Shown one piece after another: positions 18,696 through 28,129 of a DNA stretch of 64,000 nucleotides (within the stretch, counting starts at the first letter, position 1; each line of letters opens with the position of its first letter). Location: NCBI RefSeq assembly GCF_020687385.1, contig NZ_JAJEQM010000011.1:40693-104692 (forward strand), read 5' to 3'. The notes beneath the pieces were generated by a model. That model ran no database searches and was not told where the DNA came from. It saw only the letters and a program-made list of their open reading frames with translations. Source of the stretch: Hominilimicola fabiformis. Lineage in GTDB: Bacteria > Bacillota > Clostridia > UBA1381. Position numbers and translations under genes: made by a program.

Positions 18696-19334
18696 TTAGT
18701 TACTTCTTCTTTCCATTTCCTTATAAATATCTTCCCAAGTCATACCGTTGTCAACCAGCATAACAGTAAGGTGATAAATAAGGTCAGCGGTTTCGTAGCT
18801 GATTTCGTCCTTATCGCGGTTTTTACCTGCAATAACAACTTCGGCAGCCTCCTCACCGACTTTTTTCAAAATCTTATCTTCGCCCTTATCGAACAAGTAA
18901 TTTGTATAACTGCCCTCTTCAGGGTGTTCTTTTCTGTCCATAACTACAGCCTGTTCACGCGCAAATACATCTGTCTTAGTCTGTTCCTTTGCGTCCTCAA
19001 CAAGCTTGCCGTCCTCAATCTTTCTGAAGAAACAACTTCTGTTTCCCGTATGACACGCAGGACCGGCAGGATTAACAAGCACAACAAGACAATCGCAGTC
19101 GCAGTCAACGCGAACTTCTTTAACGTACATATAATTACCCGAAGTATCGCCCTTTACCCAAACTTCCTGTCTGCTTCTTGACCAAAAAGTTGCTCTGCCT
19201 GTTTCAAGAGTTTGCTTAATCGTGTCCGCATTCATATATGCAACCATAAGCACCTCGTTAGTTTCAATATTCTGCACAACCGCCGGAATAAGTCCGCTTG
19301 CGTCAAATTTAAGAGTATTTATTAATTCGTCCAT
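18696..19334 (-). CDS. hisIE: Bifunctional phosphoribosyl-AMP cyclohydrolase / phosphoribosyl-ATP pyrophosphatase
   Basis: The 212-residue fusion catalyses steps 2 and 3 of histidine biosynthesis. The N-terminal HisI part has the zinc/magnesium motif VDCDCDC and GPACHTGNRSCF. The C-terminal HisE part (from about residue 120) has the GEEAAEVVIAGKNRD block of the MazG-like fold. Length and order match known HisIE fusions. It lies at the end of a run with pgsA and rimO, with no other his gene in the window. Confidence 0.96.
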   Translation of the reverse strand: MDELINTLKFDASGLIPAVVQNIETNEVLMVAYMNADTIKQTLETGRATFWSRSRQEVWVKGDTSGNYMYVKEVRVDCDCDCLVVLVNPAGPACHTGNRSCFFRKIEDGKLVEDAKEQTKTDVFAREQAVVMDRKEHPEEGSYTNYLFDKGEDKILKKVGEEAAEVVIAGKNRDKDEISYETADLIYHLTVMLVDNGMTWEDIYKEMERRSN

Positions 19335-19370
19335 TTATGTAATTCCCCTTTCAATTTATATAAAACAAAT

Positions 19371-19922
19371 TCATTTCATTTCCATTAAATTCCAATTCTT
19401 TGCTATATAGTCCACACCCGAAATTATTGTGAATACAACCGAAATCCAAATAAGTATATCTGAAATCAATTTAGGGTGTACACCTAAGAATGTATTCTGA
19501 ATCGGAAGCAAAAGCATTGCAACGATAATTGCAACCATTTGCGTAACGGTTTTAAGTTTGCCCCACATACTTGCGGCAACAACCTTGCCTTCCCCCGCCG
19601 CAACAAGTCTTATACCCGCGACCGCAAATTCTCTTACAAGCACAATCATCAATGCCCACACACTCATACGGTCATAGTACATCAATATCAAAAATGCCGC
19701 CGTTGTAAGTACCTTGTCCGCAAGCGGATCGACGAATTTGCCGAAAGTCGTTACTTGATTATATTTTCTTGCAACGTGACCGTCTATTGCATCAGTTATC
19801 GACGCAAGTACAAAAACACCAAGTGCCGCATAATGACACATTACGTTATCTATCATAAACAACACCATAAATATCGGTACAAGAACTACACGAATCATTG
19901 TAATTTTATTAGCTGTATTCAT
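19371..19922 (-). CDS. pgsA: CDP-diacylglycerol-glycerol-3-phosphate 3-phosphatidyltransferase
   Basis: The 183-residue integral membrane enzyme makes phosphatidylglycerol phosphate, the committed step to phosphatidylglycerol. The CDP-alcohol phosphatidyltransferase signature D-x2-D-G-x2-A-R-x8-G-x3-D-x3-D is intact around residues 40-65, and there are about four further hydrophobic segments. ATG 19922 has GGAGGTG upstream and overlaps the rimO stop by one base, indicating translational coupling. The neighbour order rimO-pgsA is common in Firmicutes. Confidence 0.95.
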   Translation of the reverse strand: MNTANKITMIRVVLVPIFMVLFMIDNVMCHYAALGVFVLASITDAIDGHVARKYNQVTTFGKFVDPLADKVLTTAAFLILMYYDRMSVWALMIVLVREFAVAGIRLVAAGEGKVVAASMWGKLKTVTQMVAIIVAMLLLPIQNTFLGVHPKLISDILIWISVVFTIISGVDYIAKNWNLMEMK

Positions 19923-21250
19923 CAAATCACCTCCGCTTGACCTGTAAGGTCATATTCATCTGCGTCAAGAATTTTCACTTTTATAATATCGCCCGGAGTA
20001 ACTTCTTCCTCCGTTGCAAAATATACTTTTCCGTCAACATCAATACTGTCGCCGCGACTTCTGCCGTAGAACAAGAAACTTTCTTCATCGTATCCCTCAA
20101 CCAAAACTTCAAGTGTTTTGCCAAGCTTAGCCTTGTTAAGTTCAAGCGATATTCCCTGTTGAAGTGTCATAAGTCTGTCAAGACGTTCTTCCTTGATTTC
20201 CTCATCAACCTGATTCGGAAAATCAGCCGCAGGAGTATCTTCTTCCTGTGAATATGTGAAAGCACCCATTCTGTCAAAACGCACCTTTTTAACAAATTCA
20301 TAAAGGTCGTTAAACTGTTCCTCCGTTTCACCCGGAAAACCTACAATTATAGACGTTCTGATTGTGCAGTCAGGCATTTTTTCTCTTATTTTATTGATTC
20401 TCTCAACCATTTGTTCTTGAGTTGTACGTCTTGCCATACGTCTTAAAATCTCATTGTTGCCATGCTGTACGGGCATATCGATATAATTGCATATTTTATC
20501 ATATTTAGCCATTGTATCAATAAGACTGTCCGTAATAGCCTCGGGATAGAAATAATGCACTCTTATCCACTTGATACCGTCAACCGTGACAAGTTTTTCA
20601 AGCAACTTATCAAGCGAATATTCGCCGTACAAATCTTTTCCGTAACGTGAAGTATCCTGTGCAATAAGTATAAGTTCCTTAACACCGTTTTTCGCAAGAT
20701 TTTCAGCTTCTTCAACTATATCTTCAATTTTTCTGCTCCTAAAATGTCCTCTAATCATAGGAATAGCACAATAAGTACAGTTATTGTCACAACCGTCGGC
20801 AATTTTCAAATATGCCGTATATGACGGTGTTGACAAAATTCGCGGAAGCCGTTCATCTGGAGTTCTGTCATTATGACCGCATATTACAGGCTTTTCGCCC
20901 TTAAACGCCTCGCGGATAACCTCCGCGATTTTATCATAATCACCTGTTCCGACTATTGCGTCAACCTCGGGCAGTTCGATTAAAATATCACTGCTGTATC
21001 GTTCTGCCAAGCAACCTGTCGCAATAAGCAATCGACATCTTCCGTTTTTGTATTGAGCCATTTCAAGTATAGCGTCTATTGATTCCTGTTTAGCCGACTC
21101 GATAAAACCGCAAGTATTTACGATTATGACATCGGCGTCTGACGGATTATACGTTATATTAAAACCGTCATTTGCCAATATACCGAGCATAATTTCGGCA
21201 TCTGTCTGATTTTTCGCACAGCCAAGCGAAACAAGACCGATGTTATACAT
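19922..21250 (-). CDS. rimO: Ribosomal protein S12 methylthiotransferase RimO
   Basis: The 442-residue radical-SAM enzyme methylthiolates an Asp of ribosomal protein S12. It has the N-terminal UPF0004 domain with cluster-binding cysteines (VSLGCAKNQ, NTCGF, TGCLAERY), the radical-SAM motif C154-x3-C158-x2-C161, and a C-terminal TRAM domain. I prefer ATG 21250 (GGAGAG just upstream) to the ATG at 21265; either gives a normal length. It follows recX directly. Confidence 0.95.
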   Translation of the reverse strand: MYNIGLVSLGCAKNQTDAEIMLGILANDGFNITYNPSDADVIIVNTCGFIESAKQESIDAILEMAQYKNGRCRLLIATGCLAERYSSDILIELPEVDAIVGTGDYDKIAEVIREAFKGEKPVICGHNDRTPDERLPRILSTPSYTAYLKIADGCDNNCTYCAIPMIRGHFRSRKIEDIVEEAENLAKNGVKELILIAQDTSRYGKDLYGEYSLDKLLEKLVTVDGIKWIRVHYFYPEAITDSLIDTMAKYDKICNYIDMPVQHGNNEILRRMARRTTQEQMVERINKIREKMPDCTIRTSIIVGFPGETEEQFNDLYEFVKKVRFDRMGAFTYSQEEDTPAADFPNQVDEEIKEERLDRLMTLQQGISLELNKAKLGKTLEVLVEGYDEESFLFYGRSRGDSIDVDGKVYFATEEEVTPGDIIKVKILDADEYDLTGQAEVI

Positions 21251-21254
21251 AAGT

Positions 21255-21737
21255 TTACTCTCCATATTCTTCTTTTATATTATCTATACAATTTTTAATG
21301 TCAGAAAAGCCGTAACCTCTGTACATAAAATATCGTATACATTTATCAATGTTTTTCTTTTCAAAGTTACCTTTAAGCCTTTTTTCAACAAGAGGCAAAA
21401 GCATATCTTCTTCGTCCTCCTCAAGATACGAAACCGCCTCCTCAACGTATTCCGTGTCTATGCCCTTGCTGTAAAGCTCGGACTTAATACGTCTTTTACC
21501 GTATTTTTTCAAATTCTTTAAATCTTTTGCCTTTGCAATCGCATACTTTCTGTCGTCCAAAAAGCCGTAATTTCTGCAAAATTCAAGAATTTCATCTATA
21601 TCTTCTTCCTTTGCGCCGGCTATTTTCAGCTTATCCGAAAGTTCACGCTCACTGTGTGAACGAAATTCAAGCAATCTCAAAGCCTTATCTTTAGCCTCAT
21701 CAAAGGTCAGTTCTTTTTTTTCTCTGTTATATCTCAT
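21255..21737 (-). CDS. recX: RecA regulatory protein RecX
   Basis: The 160-residue all-helical protein is RecX, which binds RecA filaments and limits strand exchange. The LRLLEFRSHSERELSDKL opening, the central YGFLDDRKYA block and the KYGKRRIKSEL segment are family hallmarks. Three helical repeats and the length agree. Its ATG overlaps the stop of the upstream HD-domain gene (ATGA). recA is not in the window. Confidence 0.93.
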   Translation of the reverse strand: MRYNREKKELTFDEAKDKALRLLEFRSHSERELSDKLKIAGAKEEDIDEILEFCRNYGFLDDRKYAIAKAKDLKNLKKYGKRRIKSELYSKGIDTEYVEEAVSYLEEDEEDMLLPLVEKRLKGNFEKKNIDKCIRYFMYRGYGFSDIKNCIDNIKEEYGE

Positions 21738-22921
21738 AATACAAAGTAATCAAATAATTCTCCAAAATTAATTCCGCCGATAACCTTATCCTTGTATTTG
21801 CCTTTCAAATGGTCATATCCGCCCTGCATTTGCTCTGACTTAATGCCATAGCTAAGCGACATATATGCCTCAATGTATGCGGAAAGGTGGTCACATCCGC
21901 GTATAATCTGTCCGTCTATCGGATTGTATTTGTCTTCATTATACTTTTCGTTTATCAAGTCCGACGTAACCATATTGATTTCGCCGTCATCAATAATTTT
22001 AGAGTCAAATTCATTCTGCGTGTAATACTCTATCTCCCTGTGCCAAGCAGGCGGTAAAAGCGGATAAATAACTTCACGCATTTGTTCATCTTCTATTTCA
22101 CTGATTATGCTGTCCAAACCCTTGACGCTGTTCTTTACCGGTGACACAATATCCCTTGTCAAGACCTCGGGTAAATCGTGAAAAAGTCCCGAAAAGAAGT
22201 TGTTTTCAAGACGTTTTCTGCAAGGATTGTCAAGTTCAAGCGACATAAAGTACGACAAAATCGCAACGACAAGCATATGCCCCATAACAAAAGTTTCGGG
22301 CATTCTTACTGCTTTTGCCCACCTTTGTTGGTATCTCAGCTTTCCTATAAGCGACAAAAACTCTTGAAGATACTTACTTCCGGCAAAATATCTGAAGCCG
22401 TGAAAAGTATCGCAAGCCGCCAATCCCTGTGCCATTTCGGTTTTAACCTGTTCTATACCGAAAGTCTGCGGATTCATAGGGTAAATTATTTTAAATTCCC
22501 AGTTGCTTGCATGGTAATGTGCGGCTTTTAAAATCTGTTTTTCAAGAGATGCGTAATCTTTGTCAAGATAATACTTTTTCATTCTCTCAAAGAAACCGCC
22601 GCCGATACCGTCCATATGTTCTTCAAGCTCAGAAAGTACCCAATTATCTATTTGAAAGCCTTTTTCTTTTACAAGTTTATGATAAATAGGCGGTTTAATG
22701 TCAGTAAGCACAATTCTGTGGAAAAACTCAAATATTCCGCCCTCAATAAGCTTTATCATATTAACGCTTTCGCCCTCACACTTTGCAAGCACATAAGCAT
22801 AAAACATCTTGTGTGCCTGCTTGTCAAGCTCCGTAAAGCCGGTCCAAGGACGGATATGGTCGTTCCAACGCTGAATAGATGCCGCCTCATACATCAGAGA
22901 AATAAGAGATTTTTTAATCAT
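21734..22921 (-). CDS. HD-domain phosphohydrolase-like protein
   Basis: The 395-residue cytoplasmic protein has two HD-type helical regions. The N-terminal part holds DKQAHKMFYAYVLAK. The second has GHMLVVAIL and LFHDLPEVLTRDIVSPVK with the paired His-Asp, as in YfbR-like 5'-nucleotidases and HD_3 proteins. It is longer than YfbR (about 200 residues), consistent with a duplicated or extended form. It is 6 bp downstream of ilvA and overlaps recX. The substrate is unknown; nucleotide or phosphoester hydrolysis is inferred. Confidence 0.85.
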   Translation of the reverse strand: MIKKSLISLMYEAASIQRWNDHIRPWTGFTELDKQAHKMFYAYVLAKCEGESVNMIKLIEGGIFEFFHRIVLTDIKPPIYHKLVKEKGFQIDNWVLSELEEHMDGIGGGFFERMKKYYLDKDYASLEKQILKAAHYHASNWEFKIIYPMNPQTFGIEQVKTEMAQGLAACDTFHGFRYFAGSKYLQEFLSLIGKLRYQQRWAKAVRMPETFVMGHMLVVAILSYFMSLELDNPCRKRLENNFFSGLFHDLPEVLTRDIVSPVKNSVKGLDSIISEIEDEQMREVIYPLLPPAWHREIEYYTQNEFDSKIIDDGEINMVTSDLINEKYNEDKYNPIDGQIIRGCDHLSAYIEAYMSLSYGIKSEQMQGGYDHLKGKYKDKVIGGINFGELFDYFVL

Positions 22922-22927
22922 TTAATT

Positions 22928-24136
22928 TTACTCCATCACAATATTATAACCGTTCTTTTCAAGTACCTTAATAACTCTTTCGCCGTGTTCTCTGCCGCCG
23001 ACTTCACAAGCAATATGAATAATTGCCTCGTTAGGATCAAGGTCTGCACTCAATCTGTCGTGCTGTACCATTACGATATTTGCGTTTGCCTCGGCAAGAA
23101 TGTGTGAAAGATGTTCCAAACTTCCCGGAATATCAAGAAGTGTAGTCTTGAATTTAAGCTTTCTCTCACGCGTAACAAGACCAAGCTCGATAATTCTGTG
23201 AATAAAGCTAACATCAATGTTACCGCCAGAAAGTACGCAAGCGATTTTCTTACCCTTAACGTCAACCTTGTTGTTAAGAACAGCCGCAAGCGGTGTGGCA
23301 CCGGCAGGTTCAACAACTTGCTTTGTTCTTTCAAGAAGCAGTAAAATAGCCTCTGAGATTTCCGCATCTGATACCGTTACAACATCATCTGCATACTTGT
23401 TGATAAGTTCAACAGTTTTGTCACCCGGTATTTTAACCGCAATACCGTCTGCGATAGTAACGGCAGAATCAGTAGTAACGTGTTTTTTCTCTTTAAATGA
23501 ATTGTAAATTGCAGGAGCGCCCTCAGCTTGTACACCTATAATTTGTACACGCGGATTGATTTGCTTTATGCAAGCCGCAACACCGGCCAAAAGACCGCCG
23601 CCACCTGCCGGTACAAGTACCATATCAACAGTAGGTAAATCCTCAAGGATTTCTATACCGATTGTACCTTGTCCTGCCATAACTTCAAGATCGTCATATG
23701 GGTGAAGAAAAGTTGCACCCTCTTTTTCTTGAATTTCAACCGCTTTTTTGTAAGCGTCGTCATAACAATCTCCGTAAAGCACTACCTTGGCACCGTAACC
23801 CTCTGTCGCACTCACCTTAGCGATAGGAGCAGACTTCGGCATAACGATAGTTGCGGGAATGTTGTGAACGTGTGACGCATACGCAACACCTTGTGCATGG
23901 TTGCCGGCAGATGAAGCAACGGCTGAAGTAATTTCGCCTCTTTCAACAAGTGCGGCAATCTTATTTGACGCACCTCTTATTTTAAATGAACCTGTTTTCT
24001 GTTGGTTCTCAAATTTTAAATATATCTCTCCGCCTGTCATGTCAGAGAAAGTTTTAGATGATTCAATCTTAGTTCTGTGAATAGTCGGCTCAAGACGTTT
24101 AGCCGCAAGTTCAATTTCTTTTAATTCCAAATCCAT
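22928..24136 (-). CDS. ilvA: Threonine ammonia-lyase
   Basis: The 402-residue PLP enzyme deaminates threonine to 2-oxobutyrate. The PLP lysine is K52 in TGSFKIRGA. The glycine-rich phosphate loop VPAGGGGLLAG and a C-terminal single ACT-like domain (TTLLDIPGSLEHLSHIL onward) are present. This length and one ACT domain resemble the shorter, catabolic or IlvA2-type enzymes rather than the 510-residue biosynthetic form. ATG 24136 is chosen; the frame extends to 24187 without support. It heads the run toward hisIE and has a good promoter. Confidence 0.94.
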   Translation of the reverse strand: MDLELKEIELAAKRLEPTIHRTKIESSKTFSDMTGGEIYLKFENQQKTGSFKIRGASNKIAALVERGEITSAVASSAGNHAQGVAYASHVHNIPATIVMPKSAPIAKVSATEGYGAKVVLYGDCYDDAYKKAVEIQEKEGATFLHPYDDLEVMAGQGTIGIEILEDLPTVDMVLVPAGGGGLLAGVAACIKQINPRVQIIGVQAEGAPAIYNSFKEKKHVTTDSAVTIADGIAVKIPGDKTVELINKYADDVVTVSDAEISEAILLLLERTKQVVEPAGATPLAAVLNNKVDVKGKKIACVLSGGNIDVSFIHRIIELGLVTRERKLKFKTTLLDIPGSLEHLSHILAEANANIVMVQHDRLSADLDPNEAIIHIACEVGGREHGERVIKVLEKNGYNIVME

Positions 24137-24175
24137 TTTTTTCGCAAGTCCTTTCTTACTTTTCCTTATCTTATA

Positions 24176-24204
24176 ATTATACCGCAATTATATCTATTTT
24201 TCAA
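24176..24204 (-). promoter_or_regulatory. Sigma-A promoter of the ilvA gene run
   Basis: TTGAAA (24199-24204) and TATAAT (24176-24181) on the minus strand with 17-bp spacing, 40 nt upstream of ATG 24136. Confidence 0.75.
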
Positions 24205-24277
24205 TAGCAGATTTTATTTATATGCAAAATCATTATATTATTCACAAAACAATTCTCCGTTCCTCCCATTCATTCGT

Positions 24278-24470
24278 ATAGGGCGGCACACATAACATCC
24301 CTCATGACTCCCCTTGAGGGGAGCTGGCGGCTCAGCCGTCTGTTGAGTGGCTTTTTTATTTTCTCGATTGCCACCTCTCCGTCACTCTGTGACACCACTC
24401 TTCCGTAGGGGCGACCAGTGGTCGCACGTTATCCCATATACTTTCCACTCGGGCGGTCAGTGGTCGCCCT
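24278..24470. repeat. Dispersed intergenic repeats, modules A and B
   Basis: A CTCCCCTTGAGGGGAG palindrome with a diverged GGCGGCTCAGCCGTC arm (24308-24341) and GTCACTCTGTGAC (24380-24393) form module A. GGGGCGACCAGTGGTCGC (24408-24425) and GGGCGGTCAGTGGTCGCCC (24450-24469) form module B. These match the elements near 0.55-0.76 and 8.5-8.8 kb with more substitutions. They occupy most of the gap between ilvA and the MATE gene. Confidence 0.7.
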
Positions 24471-24510
24471 CTTACCATACACAAAAATCCCACAATCCCC
24501 TCACCTTCCC

Positions 24511-24539
24511 TTGCAAACCGCCACAAAATATAGTATAAT
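24511..24539 (+). promoter_or_regulatory. Sigma-A promoter of MATE gene
   Basis: TTGCAA (24511-24516), 17-bp spacer and perfect TATAAT (24534-24539), 39 nt before the ATG. Confidence 0.75.
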
Positions 24540-24578
24540 AAAAAAGTTGCATACAGAGATCGAAAGGAGTCACAATAA

Positions 24579-25937
24579 ATGGAACAAACGAAAGAAAATA
24601 AAATGGGTACAATGCCTGTAAACAAGCTGCTTGTAACAATGTCACTGCCTATGGTTATATCAATGATAGTGCAAGCACTTTATAACATAGTCGACAGTAT
24701 ATTCGTATCAAGACTTTCCGAAGACGCATTGACAGCCGTTTCAATGGCATTTCCAATGCAAAACCTTATGATTTCCGTAGCAGTCGGAACAGGGGTAGGT
24801 ATAAACGCAATGCTTTCACGCGCACTCGGCGAAAAAAAGTTTGAAGCGGCAAACAAGACCGCCGAAAACGGTATATTTATAGAAGTTCTCGGATATGTTT
24901 TATTTTTACTTATAGGAATTTTCGTAACAAAGCCGTTTTTTCTTGCACAAGCGGGTGCAGGCGATATTGCAAATATGGGTATTGAATATACAAGAATTTG
25001 TCTGCTTATGTCATTTGGTATTTTTATGCAGATTGGTTTTGAAAGAATCCTTCAATCTACCGGACGAACAATATTCACAATGATAACACAGTCAACAGGT
25101 GCAATTATCAATATCATACTCGATCCTATATTAATTTTCGGTTTATTCGGTATGCCGAAAATGGGTGTTGCCGGTGCGGCGATTGCGACTGTAACAGGTC
25201 AAATATGTGCGGCAATTCTTGCGATTACATTTAACCTTACCAAAAATCCCGATGTACATATCAGCTTTAAAGGTTTTAAACCGCAGATTATATTTGTAAA
25301 GAACATTCTTTCTGTCGGTATTCCTTCAATAATTATGTCGTCAGTCGGCTCTGCAATGACTTTCGGTATGAATAAAATTCTTATAACTTTTTCATCAACT
25401 GCCGTTGCGGTATTCGGTGTATACTTTAAACTTAACAGTTTTGTATTTATGCCTGTATTCGGTCTTAATAACGGTATGGTGCCGATTGTTTCATATAACT
25501 ACGGCGCACAAAACAAAAAACGTCTTACAAAAACCATTAAGCTCGCAATTATGTACGCGGTTTGTATTATGTTTATAGGAATTATGCTGTTCCAGTTTAT
25601 ACCCGATGTACTTTTGAGATTGTTTGACGCTTCAGACCATATGCTTGAAATCGGTATTCCGGCATTGAGAGTAATCAGCCTCAGCTTTGCATTTGCAGGT
25701 ATATGTATAGTTATTTCATCAAGCCTGCAAGCATTGGGACACGGCTTTTTAAGTATGATGATTTCTATAACACGTCAGCTTATCATACTTCTTCCGTCAG
25801 CATATATCCTTGCAAAATTCGGCGGTATCCACGCGGTTTGGTGGTCATTCAACATTGCCGAAATCGCCTCATTGACGTTATCATTGTTATTCTTTAAACA
25901 TATGTATAACAAGATAATTAAACATTTAGGAGAATAG
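24579..25937 (+). CDS. MATE family efflux transporter
   Basis: The 452-residue protein has twelve predicted transmembrane helices in two related halves and the MATE opening (LLVTMSLPMVISMIVQALYNIVDSIFVS region), with a GVGINAMLSRALGE loop after helix 2. MATE proteins export drugs or metabolites using sodium or proton gradients. The length is typical. GAAAGGAG precedes the ATG. It is a single-gene unit ended by a strong hairpin. The substrate cannot be inferred. A second, distantly related MATE gene is at 40,555. Confidence 0.92.
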   Translation: MEQTKENKMGTMPVNKLLVTMSLPMVISMIVQALYNIVDSIFVSRLSEDALTAVSMAFPMQNLMISVAVGTGVGINAMLSRALGEKKFEAANKTAENGIFIEVLGYVLFLLIGIFVTKPFFLAQAGAGDIANMGIEYTRICLLMSFGIFMQIGFERILQSTGRTIFTMITQSTGAIINIILDPILIFGLFGMPKMGVAGAAIATVTGQICAAILAITFNLTKNPDVHISFKGFKPQIIFVKNILSVGIPSIIMSSVGSAMTFGMNKILITFSSTAVAVFGVYFKLNSFVFMPVFGLNNGMVPIVSYNYGAQNKKRLTKTIKLAIMYAVCIMFIGIMLFQFIPDVLLRLFDASDHMLEIGIPALRVISLSFAFAGICIVISSSLQALGHGFLSMMISITRQLIILLPSAYILAKFGGIHAVWWSFNIAEIASLTLSLLFFKHMYNKIIKHLGE

Positions 25938-25938
25938 T

Positions 25939-25969
25939 AAATATCCCCCGGCTATACCGGGGGATATTT
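25939..25969 (+). terminator. Terminator after MATE gene
   Basis: A 13-bp perfect stem (AAATATCCCCCGG at 25939-25951 with its complement) and loop CTATA, followed by a T/A-rich tract. Confidence 0.8.
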
Positions 25970-26030
25970 ATTTAGCACAGATTCTTTTATCACTTCTGAT
26001 TCAGTATTATTTCTGCTCACATTTGGCAAT

Positions 26031-26065
26031 AAAAAAAACAAACCGCATAATAATGCGATTTGTTT
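26031..26065 (-). terminator. Terminator after tRNA-Pro
   Basis: AAACAAACCGCA (26036-26047) pairs with TGCGATTTGTTT (26054-26065) with one G-T pair; on the minus strand eight T follow. Confidence 0.85.
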
Positions 26066-26073
26066 GCCGTTTT

Positions 26074-26150
26074 TGGTCGGGATGACAGGATTTGAACCTG
26101 CGGCCCCTACGTCCCGAACGTAGTGCTCTACCAAACTGAGCCACATCCCG
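26074..26150 (-). tRNA. tRNA-Pro (CGG)
   Basis: On the minus strand the acceptor stem CGGGATG/CATCCCG, D arm, anticodon stem CTACG/CGTAG with loop TTCGGGA, and T arm GCAGGTTCAAATCCTGT are complete. The anticodon is CGG. CCA is encoded (26074-26076 complement). Confidence 0.96.
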
Positions 26151-26175
26151 ATATGACCTATAAACAACATAGATT

Positions 26176-26204
26176 ATTATACCACCACTCTTCCGCAAAG
26201 TCAA
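26176..26204 (-). promoter_or_regulatory. Sigma-A promoter of tRNA-Pro
   Basis: TTGACT (26199-26204) and TATAAT (26176-26181) on the minus strand with a 17-bp spacer. Confidence 0.8.
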
Positions 26205-26242
26205 CCACCAAAATAAAATTAATCCAATATTTTTTACAAAGC

Positions 26243-26270
26243 AAAAAAGACGGATTGCTCCGTCTTTTTA
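26243..26270 (-). terminator. Terminator at end of acyltransferase gene
   Basis: AAAAAGACGGA (26244-26254) and TCCGTCTTTTT (26259-26269) form a perfect stem with loop TTGC. It overlaps the stop codon of the acyltransferase. Confidence 0.8.
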
Positions 26271-27401
26271 AAAATCGGTTTCATCATCGTCTGCAACCGA
26301 AACAGGTTGTTTAACAATTTGTTTTTCTTCATTTTTTTCTTCAATTTTTTCTTCTTTAACTTCATCTACTCTCAGTTTCTTCTTATTAAATATACGCGCA
26401 ACGGTATCGTCTACAAGATAATGCGATATAAGCGCACACAACACAGCAATAGCATAAACCGCCGCAACATATCCCATATTACCCACCAAACCGATTTGCA
26501 CGAATATATCAACAACAACCATATGATACAAATACAATCCGTACGACAAATCAAACTTAAATCTGATTTTACCGAAACTGTAACCGAAACCGACAGTCAT
26601 AAGGCAAAGCAAAAGCACTTGAATCATATCCATATACTCGCCTATCCTCACGCCGAACCTGTCGCAATAAATCGTACGGGCAATAAACAAAATCACACAC
26701 AATATTTTTGTTTTTGAAAGTATCGGCACGTTTTTTTCACGATAGCGGTACATAAACCAACCTGCAAAATACATATAAAAATACGGCATACACGAATGTG
26801 AGATGAGCAACCGTCCCGTTTCGGGCAATATTTCCTGTAAATGCGGCACAACAAGATTAAGTGCCATAGACAATATCATTACAAATATCCATACCCACAG
26901 TTTTCGATTTTTTAAAAATCTGTATATTATCGCAGTAATAATGTAAAACTGGACTGTAAATATCATTGTCCAAAGATTTGCTTGAAAATTTCCTATTCCG
27001 AAATTACTTATAAAATCCGGTTGTGGCAAATCCCGTATAAAAACAAGCTGTCCCAGAAACCACGTCACAAAAGTCTTGTTCAGCACAAATCCGCAAAATG
27101 CCGCCGCCACAATCACTCCGACAATTATACACACCCACAGCGACGGAATTATTCTAAGTACACGTTTTTTCAAAAACTCCCACGTGTTTTTACTTCTCTC
27201 CATAGATGCCGGAACCAAAAAACCGCTTATGCAAAACAGCACAACGACACCGTTCCACCAATCAAATACAGGCGACACTTCCTGTAATCTTATATGTCGG
27301 AATATGTGCAAAGTCATAACGTAAAATGCACTGTACAGTCTAAGCACATCAAAACAGTTGTTCGCAAAATCAAATTTAATCTGTTCTTTTACCTTGTTCA
27401 T
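26268..27401 (-). CDS. Acyltransferase 3 family membrane protein
   Basis: The 377-residue protein has about ten transmembrane helices and the acyltransferase-3 opening: DVLRLYSAFYVMTLHIF with the conserved His, then a WWNGVVVLFCISGFLVP block and RRLLRIIP-like KKRVLRIIPSLW. Such proteins transfer acyl groups to cell-surface sugars or peptidoglycan. A charged, Lys/Glu-rich tail of about 45 residues at the C terminus is cytoplasmic and unusual. ATG 27401 is preferred, with GGGGTGAAGTG upstream. It stands alone, so the acceptor is unknown. Confidence 0.88.
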   Translation of the reverse strand: MNKVKEQIKFDFANNCFDVLRLYSAFYVMTLHIFRHIRLQEVSPVFDWWNGVVVLFCISGFLVPASMERSKNTWEFLKKRVLRIIPSLWVCIIVGVIVAAAFCGFVLNKTFVTWFLGQLVFIRDLPQPDFISNFGIGNFQANLWTMIFTVQFYIITAIIYRFLKNRKLWVWIFVMILSMALNLVVPHLQEILPETGRLLISHSCMPYFYMYFAGWFMYRYREKNVPILSKTKILCVILFIARTIYCDRFGVRIGEYMDMIQVLLLCLMTVGFGYSFGKIRFKFDLSYGLYLYHMVVVDIFVQIGLVGNMGYVAAVYAIAVLCALISHYLVDDTVARIFNKKKLRVDEVKEEKIEEKNEEKQIVKQPVSVADDDETDF

Positions 27402-27435
27402 CACTTCACCCCAATACTTTTTGTCGTATATTCTT

Positions 27436-27464
27436 ATTATATGTCATAAAATATTATTAGTCAA
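27436..27464 (-). promoter_or_regulatory. Sigma-A promoter of acyltransferase gene
   Basis: TTGACT (27459-27464), 17-bp spacer, TATAAT (27436-27441) on the minus strand. Confidence 0.8.
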
Positions 27465-27582
27465 GTGAACAAAATAATACAGCAAATTTTAAAATGAAAG
27501 TTGTGATTTAAAGAGTATTAATGAGAAATAAAGAGAAAATAAGAGATTGTTATTTGATTTATTAAAAATTTTTCAAAAAGTG

Positions 27583-27611
27583 TTGACAACAATCAAAAAA
27601 CATAGTAAAAT
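27583..27611 (+). promoter_or_regulatory. Sigma-A promoter of rplM-rpsI
   Basis: TTGACA (27583-27588), 17-bp spacer and TAAAAT (27606-27611). Confidence 0.85.
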
Positions 27612-27617
27612 AGCCGT

Positions 27618-27674
27618 TGTGAGTTAAAGAAGTAAGCTTTAACATGAATAGATTAAGTATAGGAGGACACAACT
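27618..27674 (+). promoter_or_regulatory. rplM leader with hairpin (possible L13 leader)
   Basis: The short 5' UTR contains a perfect 7-bp stem GTTAAAG/CTTTAAC (27623-27629 and 27637-27643) before the AGGAGGA ribosome site. Firmicutes often have an autoregulatory L13-binding leader here. I cannot confirm a match to that family from sequence alone. Confidence 0.4.
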
Positions 27675-28115
27675 ATGAATTCAAGCTATTTGCAAAAGCC
27701 ACAAGACGTAGAAAGAAAGTGGTATGTTGTTGATGCAGCTGACAAGCCACTTGGTCGTGTTGCTGCAACAGTTGCAAGCATTTTAAGAGGTAAGCACTTA
27801 CCTACATTTACACCAAACGTAGATTGCGGTGACCACGTTATCGTTATCAATGCTGATAAGATTATCCTTACAGGTAATAAGCTTAACCAAAAGGTTCGTT
27901 ACTACCACACAGGCTGGGTAGGCGGAATTAAAGAAATCCACTACAACAAGCTTATGGCAGAAGAACCTGAAAAGGCTGTTATGTACGCTGTAAACGGTAT
28001 GCTTCCAAACAACACAATCGGAAGAAAAGCTCTTACAAGACTTCGTGTTTACAAGGGTACAGAACATGATCATCAAGCACAAAATCCAATCGCTTGGACA
28101 GGCGAAATAAAGTAA
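27675..28115 (+). CDS. rplM: 50S ribosomal protein L13
   Basis: The 146-residue protein is L13, an early-assembly protein of the large subunit. [34 protein letters not shown] and the [21 protein letters not shown] block are characteristic. Length is standard. AGGAGGACACAAC precedes the ATG. It is followed 14 bp later by rpsI, the usual two-gene operon. Confidence 0.99.
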   Translation: MNSSYLQKPQDVERKWYVVDAADKPLGRVAATVASILRGKHLPTFTPNVDCGDHVIVINADKIILTGNKLNQKVRYYHTGWVGGIKEIHYNKLMAEEPEKAVMYAVNGMLPNNTIGRKALTRLRVYKGTEHDHQAQNPIAWTGEIK

Positions 28116-28129
28116 GGAGGACAATATAA